Part shown: in pieces, positions 31,897 through 45,013 of the stretch
Position numbering within the stretch: position 1 is the stretch's first letter
Layout of the letters: each line of letters starts with the position of its first letter
Made by a program: the position numbers and the translations under genes
Source of the DNA: Limnanthes douglasii subsp. nivea
Taxonomy: Eukaryota; Streptophyta; Magnoliopsida; Brassicales; Limnanthaceae
Direction: 5' to 3'
DNA: 64,000 nucleotides
NCBI GenBank assembly: GCA_036936605.1
Contig: JAUPFV010000001.1
Span: 250,478,925-250,542,924 of the forward strand
The notes under the pieces: model-generated
The model's database searches: none
What the model was told of the DNA's origin: nothing
What the model saw: only the letters and a program-made list of their open reading frames with translations

Positions 31897-34800
31897 GACC
31901 TTATTCACACAGCGAATAAAGGTAAAGGCCGAGGGGGCAGTCCGCTAGCTGCTTCTTGGCCACGCCCTCTGCTTATAGATATGAAATACTTGAGAGAAAT
32001 TCTAAAATAAAAACTGCATACCATTTTCCAATATACGTATAGCAACATGGGTACATGATATTGAATGTCATCCAGCTATTCTAATATTTTATCTATGATG
32101 TATTCATTAGAACTCTCATTAGTTTTAGAGAATGCGCTTTCTCTTTGACTATAATCGATAGATAGAGTGAACATATCTCCCGATACAATAAAAGAGGAAA
32201 AGAAGCTAAAAGGGGACCGGAAAAGCCCCCTCACGTGAATCAGCCAGCGACTTCTTAGTACTGGCCTTAAATGCCTCATCAATTACATATCCTAAGCTTT
32301 GCTTCAGCTCACACAATTCCTTCACTTCTCTCCTTTCACCAATCTCAGAGGGAATCAAAGAAGCAACGGGAAGAGGAGACTGAAGATTTGTCTCAGAAGA
32401 TTCAAGGGGAAGGAGAGAACTCGTTTAGCATCCCTTCTATATATGAGTTTGTTTCCTGAAGAGGTAAAAGGAATCTTACTCATTATTCTTACTTATTTGT
32501 CGAAGGAAACCACCCTTGCGGGCGGAAACTTAAACCTAATGCCTAATGTCGATGCTCAAAGCTGCCTCATACCTTACCGTAAGGGAGGGAGGTGTATTCC
32601 CCCTATTTAGAAGCAACTGTTCCCGGGTTCATGTATTAGTAGAGAAAGATATCGGATCCCTGGTCGGATAGGCAGATTCAACAGATTCGCATACCTATTC
32701 AAATTGGGTTCTTTGATCACACCGGGCTCATATTCACCTATGGGAGGACTAATACCTTCTCCGCCTGCTGCCACGCTGACATGCACCAACCACGAACTAC
32801 TCTCATGTAATCGCTACTCCCACATCCACCTAAGAAGAGGAGTCTTTTTCTTCATTAGATGGCAGCGGCAAGGGGAGAAGCAAGCATAGTTCTGACCCTT
32901 ATACAATAGGAATTCGTATAGTTAGCCGAGTACTAGTATGAGAAGTAAGGTACAGTGGAATGATAGACAGTAGTCTCGAGTCAAAATAAATGGAATAAAC
33001 TAAGCCATAGAAGAGGCATACTCATTAATAAAGGGTACCCGCTCACTCATCCACTTTATAGGATGAGAGAACGGAAGCCAAACGTAAGCCAACAACCGAA
33101 GTCAAACGTAAGCGACCTCGCAATGGTAGTAAGCAAACTCTTTTACCACTGCTTCATCCCTTGGTAGAGACTCTTCTTCCTTGCTTACCTTTCTGAGTGA
33201 GATGCTCTCATTGGAGCCCCCAGAAGAAAGATGCTTTCTCTTCTCTACCGATATTCAGTCTTTGTTGTTCACCCCTGAGAAAGAATAAATAGGGTCCACC
33301 CTTTGCAGCTGGAGCAAGCAAGGCTTGTATTTTATTTAAAAGCCAGAGTACCCGGCTTTGATTCCACGAAGTCTTTTAGTCAAATTGAAAGATGAGTCGG
33401 ACGACGAAGGACTAGCTCCAGGGAAAAGTAGCACTTTGGCCCATGAGGCGGAAGCATTAGATTCCCGATCCGATTACATATTATCATATATAAAGCTTCC
33501 TTACATTCCTAGAGGAAGTAGAGCCAATTAGAAAGAATATTTGATTCGTCGAGAAAAGTATTCCCTTGTATTGCTAAATAGGGGTTCAAAGGCCTCAAAA
33601 ATGTAAAAAATCTCGGGTTTTCATCACTTTTTTCAGTGTCGAGGCATCAGAAAAGGCCCTTTTTCTTCTTATTTGATTGCTTACTGTGCAATCAATCAAA
33701 GAAGACAACCAGAGCTTGAAATATCATAAGAGAAGTGTTGTTTTGCTACCTTGCCTTCTTGGTCTTTGGTCCTATCTACCGGTCTTGCTTGGTTGATTGC
33801 TTAGGAATTGCTGTCATTTGTCTCATCCTAGCTCCTCACACTGTCCCAATCCTGAGTCTTCCTCTTGCACGTATTAGGGAGTAAGGATTTAGCAGCTTAT
33901 TAAATAGGGGCTAAGGTTCAGATGAGGGAAGGAGGGCTCAAATAGGCTAGGCCGACCCTATGATCCAATCCCGCTAATCCAGTACGGGAACTCGGAAGAG
34001 TCAATTTTGGTGCTTTGTCAGCCATTACACAATTTGATGACTCGGAGTATGCGAAGAGGAGAATACATAAAGGAACTAAGGGTGCGAAGTACGAATGCTC
34101 TTCTGCAACGTGGGTTACTGAAGAGAGAAGGGGGCCTTCTTAAAACCTTCGCCTTCGGCTCCATACTGATACTGATCAGGCCGGCCGGCCATGAAGGGGC
34201 ATCACGACTATCCTTTATGGTAATACCGGGCTGTATATGATCCTGATCAGTGATCATTATATTTTTATATTCCGGATCCTGATATGCTTTTATACTAGCG
34301 GCGGCTAATCTATTAGTAAACAGAAGCTACTATCGCTCACCCGGCTGGATGTCAATCTGACAGATGGATAGGCGTAGCATAAAAAAAAGATAGGGGTTAA
34401 TTACGATAGGAAGGCGGAGGAAAGAAAATGAGAGAGCAAGCCCCAGGAAAGTCTAGGTTGGCTTGCAGCTACCACGGCCATAAGAACGACTCGAAAGACG
34501 GGCCCCCGCCCCGATAGTAGCGATCAAATCTTTCGGAATAGAAATTTACAAGCTTTCCTATGCCGTTCCATTTATACGAACCCAAGCCAATCCGATTTAG
34601 GCGTAGGACCCAACTCCGAACCCTTTGCCTGGCCTCGGAAAGACTTGAGTCTTCCGGTTTATTGCTATAACTATCAAAATTCCAACCAAGCCGAGATGTT
34701 CGCCTCGATAAGGTAGATAAGTGGATAAGTTCGCGATAGGAGGATTGGCCCTTCACTTGCATGGGATAATGAAGCCGCTCCAATCCAATCTACTAGAAAA

Positions 34801-36620
34801 AACCACATGGGTCACACTCACTAGTGGATTGGAAGGGGAAGCCCCCTCAATCCCTACTTGAAGGGTACCGTAGTGAGTCATATGCTGAAGGCCTTCAAAC
34901 CCAAAGCTATGAAAACGGTCCCTGACCGTTTTGTGTTTGATGGTGAGAAGGAGATTCTGGAGCGAACCGTGACTCACGGTTGGATGAGACAGTGGCTCAA
35001 ATGGCTTCTTTGGTACCATGCTGATGACTTACGACCCTTCACTAGATGCTTTAATGAAGTATTTCAGCGGTCTCTTGGAGATGGTCTGATTTTTAACCTC
35101 AGTGGTTCAAATTTGGATTGATCTGGGAAGTCTATGAGATGGGTGCCGGGCCCTGGTCTGATGGCTATTGTCCTCCACATTTTGTGTTGGATCGTGGTCG
35201 AGAAGATGGGGAAATCTGGTGTATATTAGGAGGTCCGCAAGGGAGTCAGTTTATCACCGGTCCTACTGGTTTACCACCTTTGTGATAAAGAGAGAACTAG
35301 GTGTAAGAATGGAAAGAGTTTCAAAAGAAAGAGATTCATCAGCTATGGAATATGACATGTATCGGTATTGAACAGAGGGGGCAGCTCATATAACTGCAGC
35401 GGGACTTGCAGAGAGGGCTGTTCACAAAGCATCCCGTGGTGCGCTCCGATCCGAGGAGAAAAAGTCTCGGGCTTAGAGGTATGGATGGTCCCCACTAACA
35501 TAAAGGCTTGCATACTGCTTTGTTACCAGAGCTGGATCTAATCAATCTTTTCCCAGTGCCCATGCTCCTACTACTCCTTCTGCTGCTATTCTGACTCCCA
35601 TGGATGGTTATGGTGGTTCCCCAGCTGCTCTTACTCCTTTGGCTGGTGCCAAATCAGGTGACTTTGAAGTTGAAGCTTGCCCAGTAGGCAGTGAGATGTA
35701 ACCATGCTGGCATTACTATGATAGCCTTAGAGATTGAAGGTCTCTGTCCCTAGGAACGTGATGCTTAGGGGCGAGGTTGAGATGACGGAAAGACAGTCGA
35801 GGATAAGCAGCTGTAAACAGGGCATGCCACAGCGGTCTTGGGCTATTTTCTTATAATATAATTACAAAGTGGTAGCAAGCAGCAGGTTTGAATTGATCAA
35901 ATGTGAACTATGAGACGCTTTCATTTGCCGGGACATTATCTGCTCTGTCGTCCCACCAGTGACTACCTGAAGTAGAGAATAAGGACTGGTCTTCATCTCG
36001 GAAAGAAGCTAGCATGGGTGTCTCTTCATTGTAGTAGCTTTACCCGGACCGGCATGAACGGACTTTATTTGATCTGATCACCATTTTTCTATGCGAATGC
36101 TCGATCTCCTACTTGTGTAGAATGATCTCAAAATACTGACCTTTTTTAGGGGACTGGTAGATCTGTACCACTTTACGGTGCAAACCCTCTTCTTGGTGAC
36201 AAAGATAGGCAACTAGGATAGACAGGACGAGCGACAACAGACCAAGTACAAGCGAAAATATTCCTTGAGTCTGATTTTGAGGCTGTGCATAACTCCTCTA
36301 CCACGACCACCACGACCCATGTTTGCATTTGATGAGCCTGACCAGTAGCAGCAACCGGGTCATGTCTGTGCTGTGACCTTATGAACCGTGTCAGAATGAA
36401 ATGAGCATCAACCAAAAGTTCTCAGCTTCTTTCTTAAGTGCTTGATCTATCACAGACGATTTTGAATCTGACTCTTCCCCTACTTTCAACGCATCATGAG
36501 CAGATTCACCTTTCTCCCTCTGCAACTCCCATACACCGAACAACCAATTTGTTCGGGGATGCCGCGTTTGCAAATCACAAACTACGTCGATCTTCTTTTA
36601 TAAGTCTCAGTCCTTGTCTG
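31897..36620. other. Mitochondrial intergenic sequence
   Basis: About 4.7 kb without a recognised gene. Frames at 34469-34783 (minus), 34858-35121 and 35168-35371 (plus) are open but match no mitochondrial family I know. 34858-35371 shows good codon-like periodicity and could be remains of an inserted foreign sequence. Confidence 0.35.
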
Positions 36621-37136
36621 CTAGACACGGGAGCTTACTGTAGCCATTTCTTGCTTCGATTTGCAAGATAACAGCTTACAATTACAGAACAGAGGTTTAT
36701 TTCCTTTCACACGAACAATGTATGGTTTCCTTGCAAAGTCCTTCCGCTGCATGTTTGATTTCATTTTCAGGCAGGCCTGAGACGTAGCCGATACATACGA
36801 TAGGCTAGGCTTGACGTCTTGGGCTTGATTCATTCGTTGAATAAATCCCTTTTGGTTGTTGATCCTGTTGGTTTCCCGGGCATTGAGAAGGAAGGAGTCT
36901 TCCTGGATGCCGTTGTGAAGGTCAGAGAGTCGCCCTGCCATATTCGTGAGTCTCCTGCCGGTGTAAGCAAGAGGAAGTTCTCTAGCTTTCAGTCGGAGTA
37001 GAGATTCGTGGTTAAGGTTTCGGACCCTGTTCCCTCGGAGAAATAAGCGTTTTCTTGCTCCCTCAGTTTCCGAACTCTCGACAGAATATAAAAGAGGTTT
37101 TTCTTCCTGTGTAGACACCTCAACGAACTCATACAC
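36621..37136 (-). CDS. Unidentified 171-codon ORF downstream of nad4
   Basis: An open frame beginning MYEFVEVSTQEEKPLLYSVE lies just beyond the nad4 stop on the same strand. It is rich in Lys, Arg and Ser, with no hydrophobic helix and no motif I recognise. Plant mitochondria often hold species-specific chimeric ORFs, and this may be one or a chance frame. I assign no function. Confidence 0.25.
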   Translation of the reverse strand: MYEFVEVSTQEEKPLLYSVESSETEGARKRLFLRGNRVRNLNHESLLRLKARELPLAYTGRRLTNMAGRLSDLHNGIQEDSFLLNARETNRINNQKGFIQRMNQAQDVKPSLSYVSATSQACLKMKSNMQRKDFARKPYIVRVKGNKPLFCNCKLLSCKSKQEMATVSSRV

Positions 37137-37210
37137 TCCTCAGCCCGATGATAATTTCTCAAATACACATTAAGATGTTGACCCGATTTTCTTTTCTTTG
37201 CTGATTCATC

Positions 37211-37299
37211 TCAATGAAATTTGCCATGTTGCACTAAGTTACTTACGGATGTATGCATGCAGTCCGGGAACACTTTGGGGTGAACACCCATCCGAACAA
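37211..37299 (-). pseudogene. nad4: nad4 exon 4
   Basis: The 89-base last exon reads VVRMGVHPKVFPDCMHTSVS then NLVQHGKFH and stop, after splicing to the G ending exon 3. Arg in VVRMG is CGG where the protein has Trp, a C-to-U editing position. Length matches angiosperm nad4. Confidence 0.95.
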
Positions 37300-39560
37300 G
37301 TAGGGTCAGTAGTTCAGCATTTAGGCCGTAACATTTAGAAACAAAAAAACTTTTTAACCCAACAAGTGCTCTCCGAACCAAACTAGATAGTCTCCTATCA
37401 CTAGGCTCATCAACCAACCTGGACTTTTATTCTAATTATTCCTACCGAATATCAAAACCATAAGGATTGTTTCCAGCCATGAGTTCCCATATAACATAAG
37501 CGCTCTTGGGTGGGCCATTTCATAAAATCCTTGAGAAGGGGCCCAATCTCGTATTTGATGGTCGGCGTGGCGATAGACTTCGCTTCTATGACTGCATCCC
37601 CAGCCGTTACAAAGACTGAGCGAGAATGGTAAAGGGCGCACAAACAATATCGTTGCGCGGGGATGCGATTCGCCAAGCTGGGGCTGGCGAAAACAAAGAC
37701 GTTTGGCCTTACCGGATTACGAATGCGAAGGCCTTTCCTTCGAAAGGAGACCCGGGAAAGAAAGAGCTATGCTATTGACCGACCCTTTCGTAGTGACTTC
37801 GAATCAATAAGCCTCTCCTTTTTTCTCATTTTGATTGAGGCGGGCCGAATAGAGAATGAAATGTCGAAATGGGGGAAGGGTTCCAAACCTTGTTTTTTGC
37901 TGCTCGCCCTACCGAAATACCAAAGGCTTTCAAGGCTTACACCTTCCTCTTACACGACCTAAAATAAAAAATGAAGTAGCGCCCTTAGAATCTAAGCCTT
38001 TTTGAAGTAGTTGTAGCTGTGGGTAGGGCTTTCGTTCTTATCGCTCCGGGCTCCGATCTATATGACCTCCGGGCGGTACAAAGTACACCTCTTCCGTAGA
38101 GGAAGGTAAGTAACCTAACCTTTAAGAGTCTGTTCAATAGGGGAGCCCTGCCCTATTCCTTCGCTACTAGGAAAGTAAGCAACCTCTATTAGCGCCGAAC
38201 CTTGAGTCGAATTGATCGTGTCATGTGCAACATCCATCAATGATGGTTCATTAATGTCCATTGATTGAGACTCCTTCCCCCTTCCCAACTACGAAAAAGA
38301 TCGAGAGGAGCCCGAACCAAGAACGAAAATGGAAGCCTTTCGATTCGCCCCCCATTCTCTCTTAAATAAAGCTTGCCCTCGAGCCCTGGTCAGGTCGGCC
38401 GAGTCTTTCTTTCTCTGTTGTTCTGTTCCCGCCACGAGAAAGATGCACGTAAGAGCCCAGCGCGCGGAGGATCCGTTGAGACTTTCTTTGGTCTCGGTAG
38501 GGAACTGGACGATCTTTTCCCCTATTGTATTGAATCAATAAAAAAAGAGGTCAGTGCTACGGCCCCCTATTGTTTGATCCAATATTGACTGGGGACGAGC
38601 CCCGACTTCCATAGGTCCTTGGTTTGACCTCCCGTAGTGGTCCTTGCTTTTTGCGGAGCGGGGCCAATTTCTTGTACTTGCTCCGTGTGCCCCCCTTTCG
38701 TCGAGTGCTCACTGGGCTGTTGGCCCACCAAGTACTTGCCTGCTGCTCCTGCTGCCCGCTTGACGGGCGGAGCGCTCGTTATCCTTACTGTTCTCTCTGC
38801 TGGGGCCCCTCCAATTGCTCTAGCCATAAGATATGGCAGCTCCGGCTCGCAACCACAGGGGCCCGCCCTGCGAGGCCAGAGTGGGCTCAGCAGTCAGCCT
38901 CCATTCGAATTACGCTAGGGGGTCTTTCGCTTTTGCCAGATCTAGAGAGATACTATGAGTCCTCCGTCCCGGATTCCATCGCCGCGGCCATCTGGTTCAC
39001 CGGTACTACCAAAAAGTCTCATGCTTACGTTACTGTTATTAATGGTTTTCTTATTTTGGACTACGAAGACCCCGGTCGTGCTTCTGGTTTCCATTCCCAT
39101 CATCATATTTATGAGAAATATCCTCGTGCTCTGCCATAAGAACTTGGAGTCCGTATCATGGTGAAGGTAAGGTAACGCTGTGATTCTTGCTCAAAAAACA
39201 GACCGAACGCGTTCGAGTTATTAGCTCGTCCGACCCGGCAGCATTGATGAGTTGCTCGTTCAACTGTCCCTTGGAGACAGGGTCGAGAAGTACCAGGTTG
39301 CCCTCCGTCCTTTCTTTCTCTCGGTCCCACCCAGAAAGATACGCCTTAGCTAAAAAAAGTGTCCCTGCGCGAGTTTATTATTAAAGTAAAGCTTTGGCTC
39401 CTTAAAGACTCAAAAAATGAATCAAAGGGGGACTTATGCAACGGGCTATGCCACCCAAACCAACTGAGGGAAGTCGCATCCGTCCCATCCCAAGCACCTA
39501 CAATGTCATGATCACATTGGTTTACCATTTTTTCTTTGGTAGTTCAACGAACGGTCGCCC
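37300..39560 (-). other. nad4 intron 3 (group II)
   Basis: 2261 bases between exons 3 and 4. Domain V-like hairpin at about 37375-37408 (gagcctagtgatagg, then ctatctagtttggttc on the minus strand). Open frames inside it, for example 38624-39139 plus strand, are not supported as genes. Confidence 0.85.
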
Positions 39561-39983
39561 CTCCAACAAGAAAAGGTATAAATATGGAAACTTCTATGCC
39601 ATTTGAATCGGAGAATTTATGGAGGAAATCGGGTTTTAAATTTCCAGAAACCACACGATTATATAGCCAAAGGGAATACACCGCGCCTAAAATCATCCCA
39701 AGCGCAGCTAATGTGGCTACTAAGCTATTTCTTTGGAAAGCTCCTACTAAGATGAGAAATTCCCCGATAAAGCTGCTAGTACCAGGTGAACTCATATTGG
39801 CCAAAGTAAAAGAAAAGAAAATGGTAGAGAGATTCGGCATGGTGCTCACTAAACCTCCGTAATATCTAACAAGTCGAGTCTTATGTCGGTCATATAGAAC
39901 ACCAACACATAGAAAAAGGGCTGAAGGAACCAGTCCATGACTTAACATCGGTGGAATGCTACCTCCAATTCCATGTATGTTCG
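39561..39983 (-). pseudogene. nad4: nad4 exon 3
   Basis: 423 bases, the family length. Reads NIHGIGGSIPPMLSHGLVPS, ALFLCVGVLYDRHKTRLVRY, YGGLVSTMPNLSTIFFSFTL, GTSSFIGEFLILVGAFQRNS, LVATLAALGMILGAVYSLWL. Pro-Pro in SIPPML stands where the mature protein has Leu-Leu, as expected for unedited mitochondrial DNA. The exon encodes transmembrane helices of the proton-pumping arm of complex I. Confidence 0.95.
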
Positions 39984-42900
39984 ATAGAGCGAAAGATTCC
40001 TCCCCACTGATCGGAGTACGCCGATTACCCCCCGAACCGTACAAGATAGTTACCACCTATCATACGGCTTTCTAACTTCACTTATTTTTCTGGTCGTTCG
40101 ATCGATGGTAGTATAAGAGATCTGTAACCCCCCGAAATGATTTAAATAAGGGTTACTACTTCCTACCCATAGTTAGCATGTATCTCCCCGGGTCATACTT
40201 AAGTATCACATCGTAGACCCCCGCCCCAACTCTATCTTCCTTATCAGTGAACCGGAACATAGTGCGTAGGTACTCTTCAATGCAGCGGGGACGAGACGAC
40301 ATGACATACTACGATCACGTACAAAAGTGCTGCCCTTCAGCTCGGCAATATGGAACCTCTCAACAGCTCCGCTCCCCCCGTTCCTTTATGAGGTCTTATC
40401 GGGATAGGTAGACCCACCCAAGCCTTTCCCTTTCCCCCATAAGACCCTATTTCTCTTTCCTTCTGGAGAAAGAGAAAGAAGAGAATCAAGGATTGATTCT
40501 CTTCTTTCATGTGAGAACGGCCCTCTCTTGTATCGAAAGGTTTTCCGTGCTATACACCACGTTGAGAAAGACCAACCTCCTATGTACCGTACCCCTTGGT
40601 TACCTCGAAAGGGGGGTCCTCTTTATGATGCTACGGTCGGCTGTCCGAAGTGCAAGGGGTAAACTCGGACTCAGATAGGATAGGATTGTGCGTTCGGGCC
40701 CTTTGGGTGTCATATTTTGGCCGAGTTTACCGTACCCCCGGCCGACCCTTATGTTACGCGACCATAATCTTTTGTTACGTTCCACCGCTGTTATGCTAGA
40801 AATAAAAGGTTCCACACGAGCTCCGGGTGTAAATAGGGTAAAATCCACAGGGGTCATGCAAATACATAGGCCCCTTCCCTTCTCTTTCTCTTTTGGGGTG
40901 GTTTAGAAGGCGCTTTCCGATCTACGGTCCCTCGAAGGGTTAGGTAGGTAGTATGGGCCCTCTGACTTCCAGCTATGTGTTGCGCGGCTCCCGCGAAGCA
41001 AATGAAGGGAAGCTCGAAGAGCTTACGGGTGAGCTTACGCTTACTCTCAGCCTCTTTGATTTGTAGGCGGGCGAATCAAGCCCCCTACTTAAGATTCCAT
41101 TCATAAAGGTAAGTCGTGACGCGTTAGGCCGACTACTACTATACTATAGGCTACTTATAGCTTCTATAGTGGCTTGGTGTAGTTTTAGTTTGTATTTTTA
41201 CTGAATGAATATATCAAACCAAACAAAGGCGAGCAGTATAAGCGGCCCTGGGAAAAGCAGCGAACTCTAGAAGCTAGGGCGTTGTTCACCTTTGGACACG
41301 AACACTATTCCGTTCTCAGCGGAAACCCGCCTTTGAAATTGAACGGCAATAAGATAAGTCGACGTTCAATCTAAGACAGCGCTGATAGCTTGTAGTAAAC
41401 AACCCCCTTATGAAACCAACCGAAAGCAGCCTTTGGTACTTAAGTAGTTAAGGTTTGGAACCCTTGCAACTATGATAGAAAGTTGTTTGCTTGTTGCCAA
41501 ACCCTTCGCCTTTATTTTGAATCAAAGTAGGTAGGCCGCGACTGTTGTATTTTAGTCGGTCGGGTTGGGGGAAGCTACCGCTTATACGACAGTTCCGCTT
41601 CCTCATCTTGCTTCTGGCAAAGCTTCTACTTTGCTTGCGCGGAAGCTTGAAGTCCTTTTCGCTAGGTCCAAAAGCTTTCGTCAAAGCGAAACGAAAGATC
41701 TGATCGAACGGAACGCATATTGAGCGCAGCTGATATGCGGCTACAGCTAGGCGATCATATCGTGCCATAAAAGACTTTGATATGTATAGAGAGATCCCCT
41801 AGATATACAGATAGAATAGATGTTTATGGACAGACATTCCATTGATTCTTTCTTTGGGGCTGAAAAAGCTCGTCGATCCTAATGAATCATTCTTCTGGTA
41901 TCTCTTCGCCCCCCGACCCGAAACTGACCCACAGCACATCGCCCATTCGCTTCACGTGCGGGAAGGCAACAAAGTTCAGTTCATGAGACTGCGGCGGAGT
42001 GGAGCAGCCGCGACACTATTTTTCCTTAGCTGGATCTCGCTGGCGCCACCTAAACGGTAGGTAGGCGACGGATGTGTGACGTTTGGAGTTGTCGTTCGTG
42101 CACCTGTCCCCAATGGAAGAATGAGTGATCCGTTCCCCTCCAGATCATGGCCTTACCACTCGGTCCCCGATGGCCAGCGGGGGATTCGGTATAACAGCTC
42201 ACGTTCATTTGCGCTACGCGTTTCCGCTGGACTGGACACGTGTTAGCTTAGGAAGTATGGTTCCGAAAGTGACTTCGGTTCGCCAGTTCAGGATCAACTC
42301 CTCGCTTTACGTTAGCGGACCTACAGGTCGGGCTGGGGCTCTGCGCTCTTTCTTTCTGTGTGGGACGATTGCCGGGGAGAGAAGGGAATGCGTCGAGGCG
42401 ACGAACAACAAAAAACACAACTACACTTTTGCCTTATCCCTCCATGAGTGCATTGGACCAATGGATAAGAGAACTGAGCTGGCCCAAAAAGCGCTTGGGC
42501 GCTCTACGTACGATGTAGACTCCATCAGATACATATCGATTTCTTTCTGATGGATCAAGAATAGATAGTTGTCTCATCAATAGATAGAAATAGAGCCCTT
42601 ATTATTGATAGATTCCCTCTCTATCTATTCCTACTATTCTTTCGATCTATCAGAACAGATCAGGCTATCTATCAATCTATTTTCAAATAGCAAGCACATT
42701 CATCTTGCTTTTCGTTCATTTTCGCCACGCCAACATAGCCACCACAATAAGAAGCAGCTAGAAGCGAGCGCTTATAGCCCTTGAATTCTTATTTACGAAT
42801 GGAATTGGGAAAGCCAACAGAAAGATTCGATTCTGACTTTCTTGGAGCCGGTGCTGCTGTTTCCTGCGCGTAGAGCCGTCCCCCACTCTCGTCCCGGGGC

Positions 42901-43084
42901 GCTTAGGGGCTTGAGTTTTTGGAACAGACGGCAGTGTTTTGCTGACGCCCCGAATCAAGATTTTGTTGCGACATGCTATGCTTTCTCCCCCATTTCTAGA
43001 AGGTTGATGGGTCGCACGCCCGACACACACGTTTTGGCCTTGTGTGTCCATAACTCAAAATAGGTGACCTAACGGCCGCCGCCC
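39984..43084 (-). other. nad4 intron 2 (group II)
   Basis: 3101 bases. Domain V is at about 40034-40079 (minus strand aagccgtatgataggtgg and ctatcttgtacggttcg). The plus-strand frame 42125-42550 and minus frame 41448-41768 lie in it and resemble no maturase, so they are not called. Confidence 0.85.
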
Positions 43085-43599
43085 GACTAAACATACCAAT
43101 AGTCACCAGATTCATATGGGCTACTGAGGAGTAAGCAATGATCTTCTTAAGATCGATCTGTCTTGAAGTGGTCAAGGAAGTATATATTATAGCAATCACG
43201 CTTAAATTATAAATAAAAAGAGTAGAACAAAGTGTCGCTTCGGGAAACATGGGTATTGAAAATCTTAAAAACCCGTGGGTTCCCAATTTTGAAGGAATTC
43301 CTGCCAAGATGACGGATCCTGCCGTAGGTGCCTCTACATGAGCTTCGGGTAACCAAATATGAACTGGTACCATAGGCACTTTGACGGCGAAAGAGGCGAA
43401 AGAAGCAATCCATAGAAAGATTTGGCGCCGCTCACTAAATTCTGTGGTTAATGAGATTTGTAAATCGGTGGTTCCTGTTTGGAGAAGAATCAACAGAATA
43501 GCTAATAGCATAAAAACAGATCCAAGTAAAGTATAAAGGAAAAACTGATATGCTGCCTTGATCTTTCTTTGTCTCGAACCCCATACCCCTATAATATTG
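43085..43599 (-). pseudogene. nad4: nad4 exon 2
   Basis: 515 bases, the family length with no indel. Reads IIGVWGSRQRKIKAAYQFFL, YTLLGSVFMLLAILLILLQT, SASFAVKVPMVPVHIWLPEA-like core (SFASFAVKVPMVPVHIWLPE), AHVEAPTAGSVILAGI, and LKKIIAYSSVAHMNLVTIGM. The histidine and lysine positions of the antiporter-like proton channel (VHIWLPEAH, DLKKIIAYS) are present. Confidence 0.95.
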
Positions 43600-44058
43600 G
43601 TAGAGTAAGGGGTAGCCCCAAAGCGGAATTGACCGGTGGTGGTTGGTCGAAGCTCCAGTAGGTAGCCACTCCCTTCTCAGGGAACCGTACGTGAGACTTC
43701 CGCATCATACGGCTCTGTCCCGAGCTTCCGTCGTCGGCCCTTGTCATTAGACCACTATCTATGCATGTATTTTCAGCTTGGACTCTCGAATCTTTTGCTT
43801 TTTGGGTGGTGGCGCACAATGCAGCTTGCGTTGCGGGAGATGCCCGCCCGTGGGCCCGGCCTGCTTCTCGCCCGAAAGAACCGCTCACTACCTAGCCGGA
43901 CTAGTGGGGGCCTTATCTGGAGACATACTGAAAACCATACCTTTCGAACTGAACGCAACGCCCGTCTTCCAAATCAAAAGAGAAATGGGCTCGTTGGAAA
44001 GAAAGATGGAGTGCGGCTTGTAGAGCACATGTAACGCACAGTTGGGTTGCTCACGCAG

Positions 44059-44099
<41 letters not shown>

Positions 44100-45013
44100 A
44101 GATAGAGATGTGAAAGTAATAGCCTTATCTTATGGCCGCCCCCCGACTTACGTCCTTTACGCTACTACTACTGTGATGTGAGCGGTTCAAATTGGTTTGA
44201 TCTTTCCCAATTATCCTGGCCGGAACTTGTACGCATCACTTATACTGAGGTGCATGCATAAAGGTTTGGAACTCTTTTCTTATCTTAGAGGCAGGACCCT
44301 ACCCTATTCTCGAACCCTCTGCTGAGCTTAACCCTGCCCGCATTTCGGGGCAAAAGAAATGTCTCCACCAGCTCAGTCTTTCTTCAGAATTATACTGAAC
44401 GGGTCGATCCTCCCGTTTGTTTTAGCAACTTATCCTAAGGTCTCCTCGCTAAGAGCTCCCCGACGACGACAGAGGAACCAACCCGCCTGCTGCGGCGGGG
44501 CGGCTTTTTTGTTTCACAATAAGACCTGGACGATTATCCCTAACCTCGGTAGCTTACGAGTTTACGTCCATCCCTGGTCGGGTATAGTTTCCTTTATATT
44601 TCTCCCTTGTAGCCGTTACCCGAATTCGCGCAAGTATGTCCACACCCCCAAACTTACTTGACGAGGAATCCATTCTCGCGAACAAACACAACCCCTACAC
44701 ACACCGAGGAGCACCCCTTCCTGCATATCCATCCAAGACCCGAGTAGGCGGGTCAAGGTCCTACGAGGTACCCACTACTCGGAGTACACTCCCAAAAGGA
44801 AAAAGATGTGTCTGTCAGGTTCGGTTCTTCTTAGTTGGATTGGGCGGGTTTGACCAGAAATGCTATGCTTACACACAAGACTACCCCTCTTCCCGAAAGC
44901 TTCGCGGGGACTACTTTACGACGACGGACGACCGCCCATAGGGGGTTTACTGCACAAGGCCCCTGCAGAGGAAAAGCTTTATCCCAGCGAATATAAGATG
45001 CTCAGCTCCGCAC
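43600..45013 (-). other. nad4 intron 1 (group II)
   Basis: 1414 bases starting GTGCGGAGCTGAGC at 45013. Domain V at about 43682-43715 (gagccgtatgatgcgg ... cacgtacggttcc). A (CT)n microsatellite of about 26 bases sits at 44068-44093. Frames within, such as 43741-44034 and 44359-44661, are not genes. Confidence 0.88.

Noticed and set aside
38624..39139. 171-codon ORF on the plus strand
   Set aside because: Within nad4 intron 3, antisense, Ser/Pro/Cys-rich composition typical of structured intron RNA read as protein.
42125..42550. 141-codon ORF on the plus strand
   Set aside because: Sits inside nad4 intron 2 opposite to nad4 and shows no family motif.
44068..44093. (CT)n run as a functional element
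   Set aside because: Simple microsatellite in a nad4 intron.
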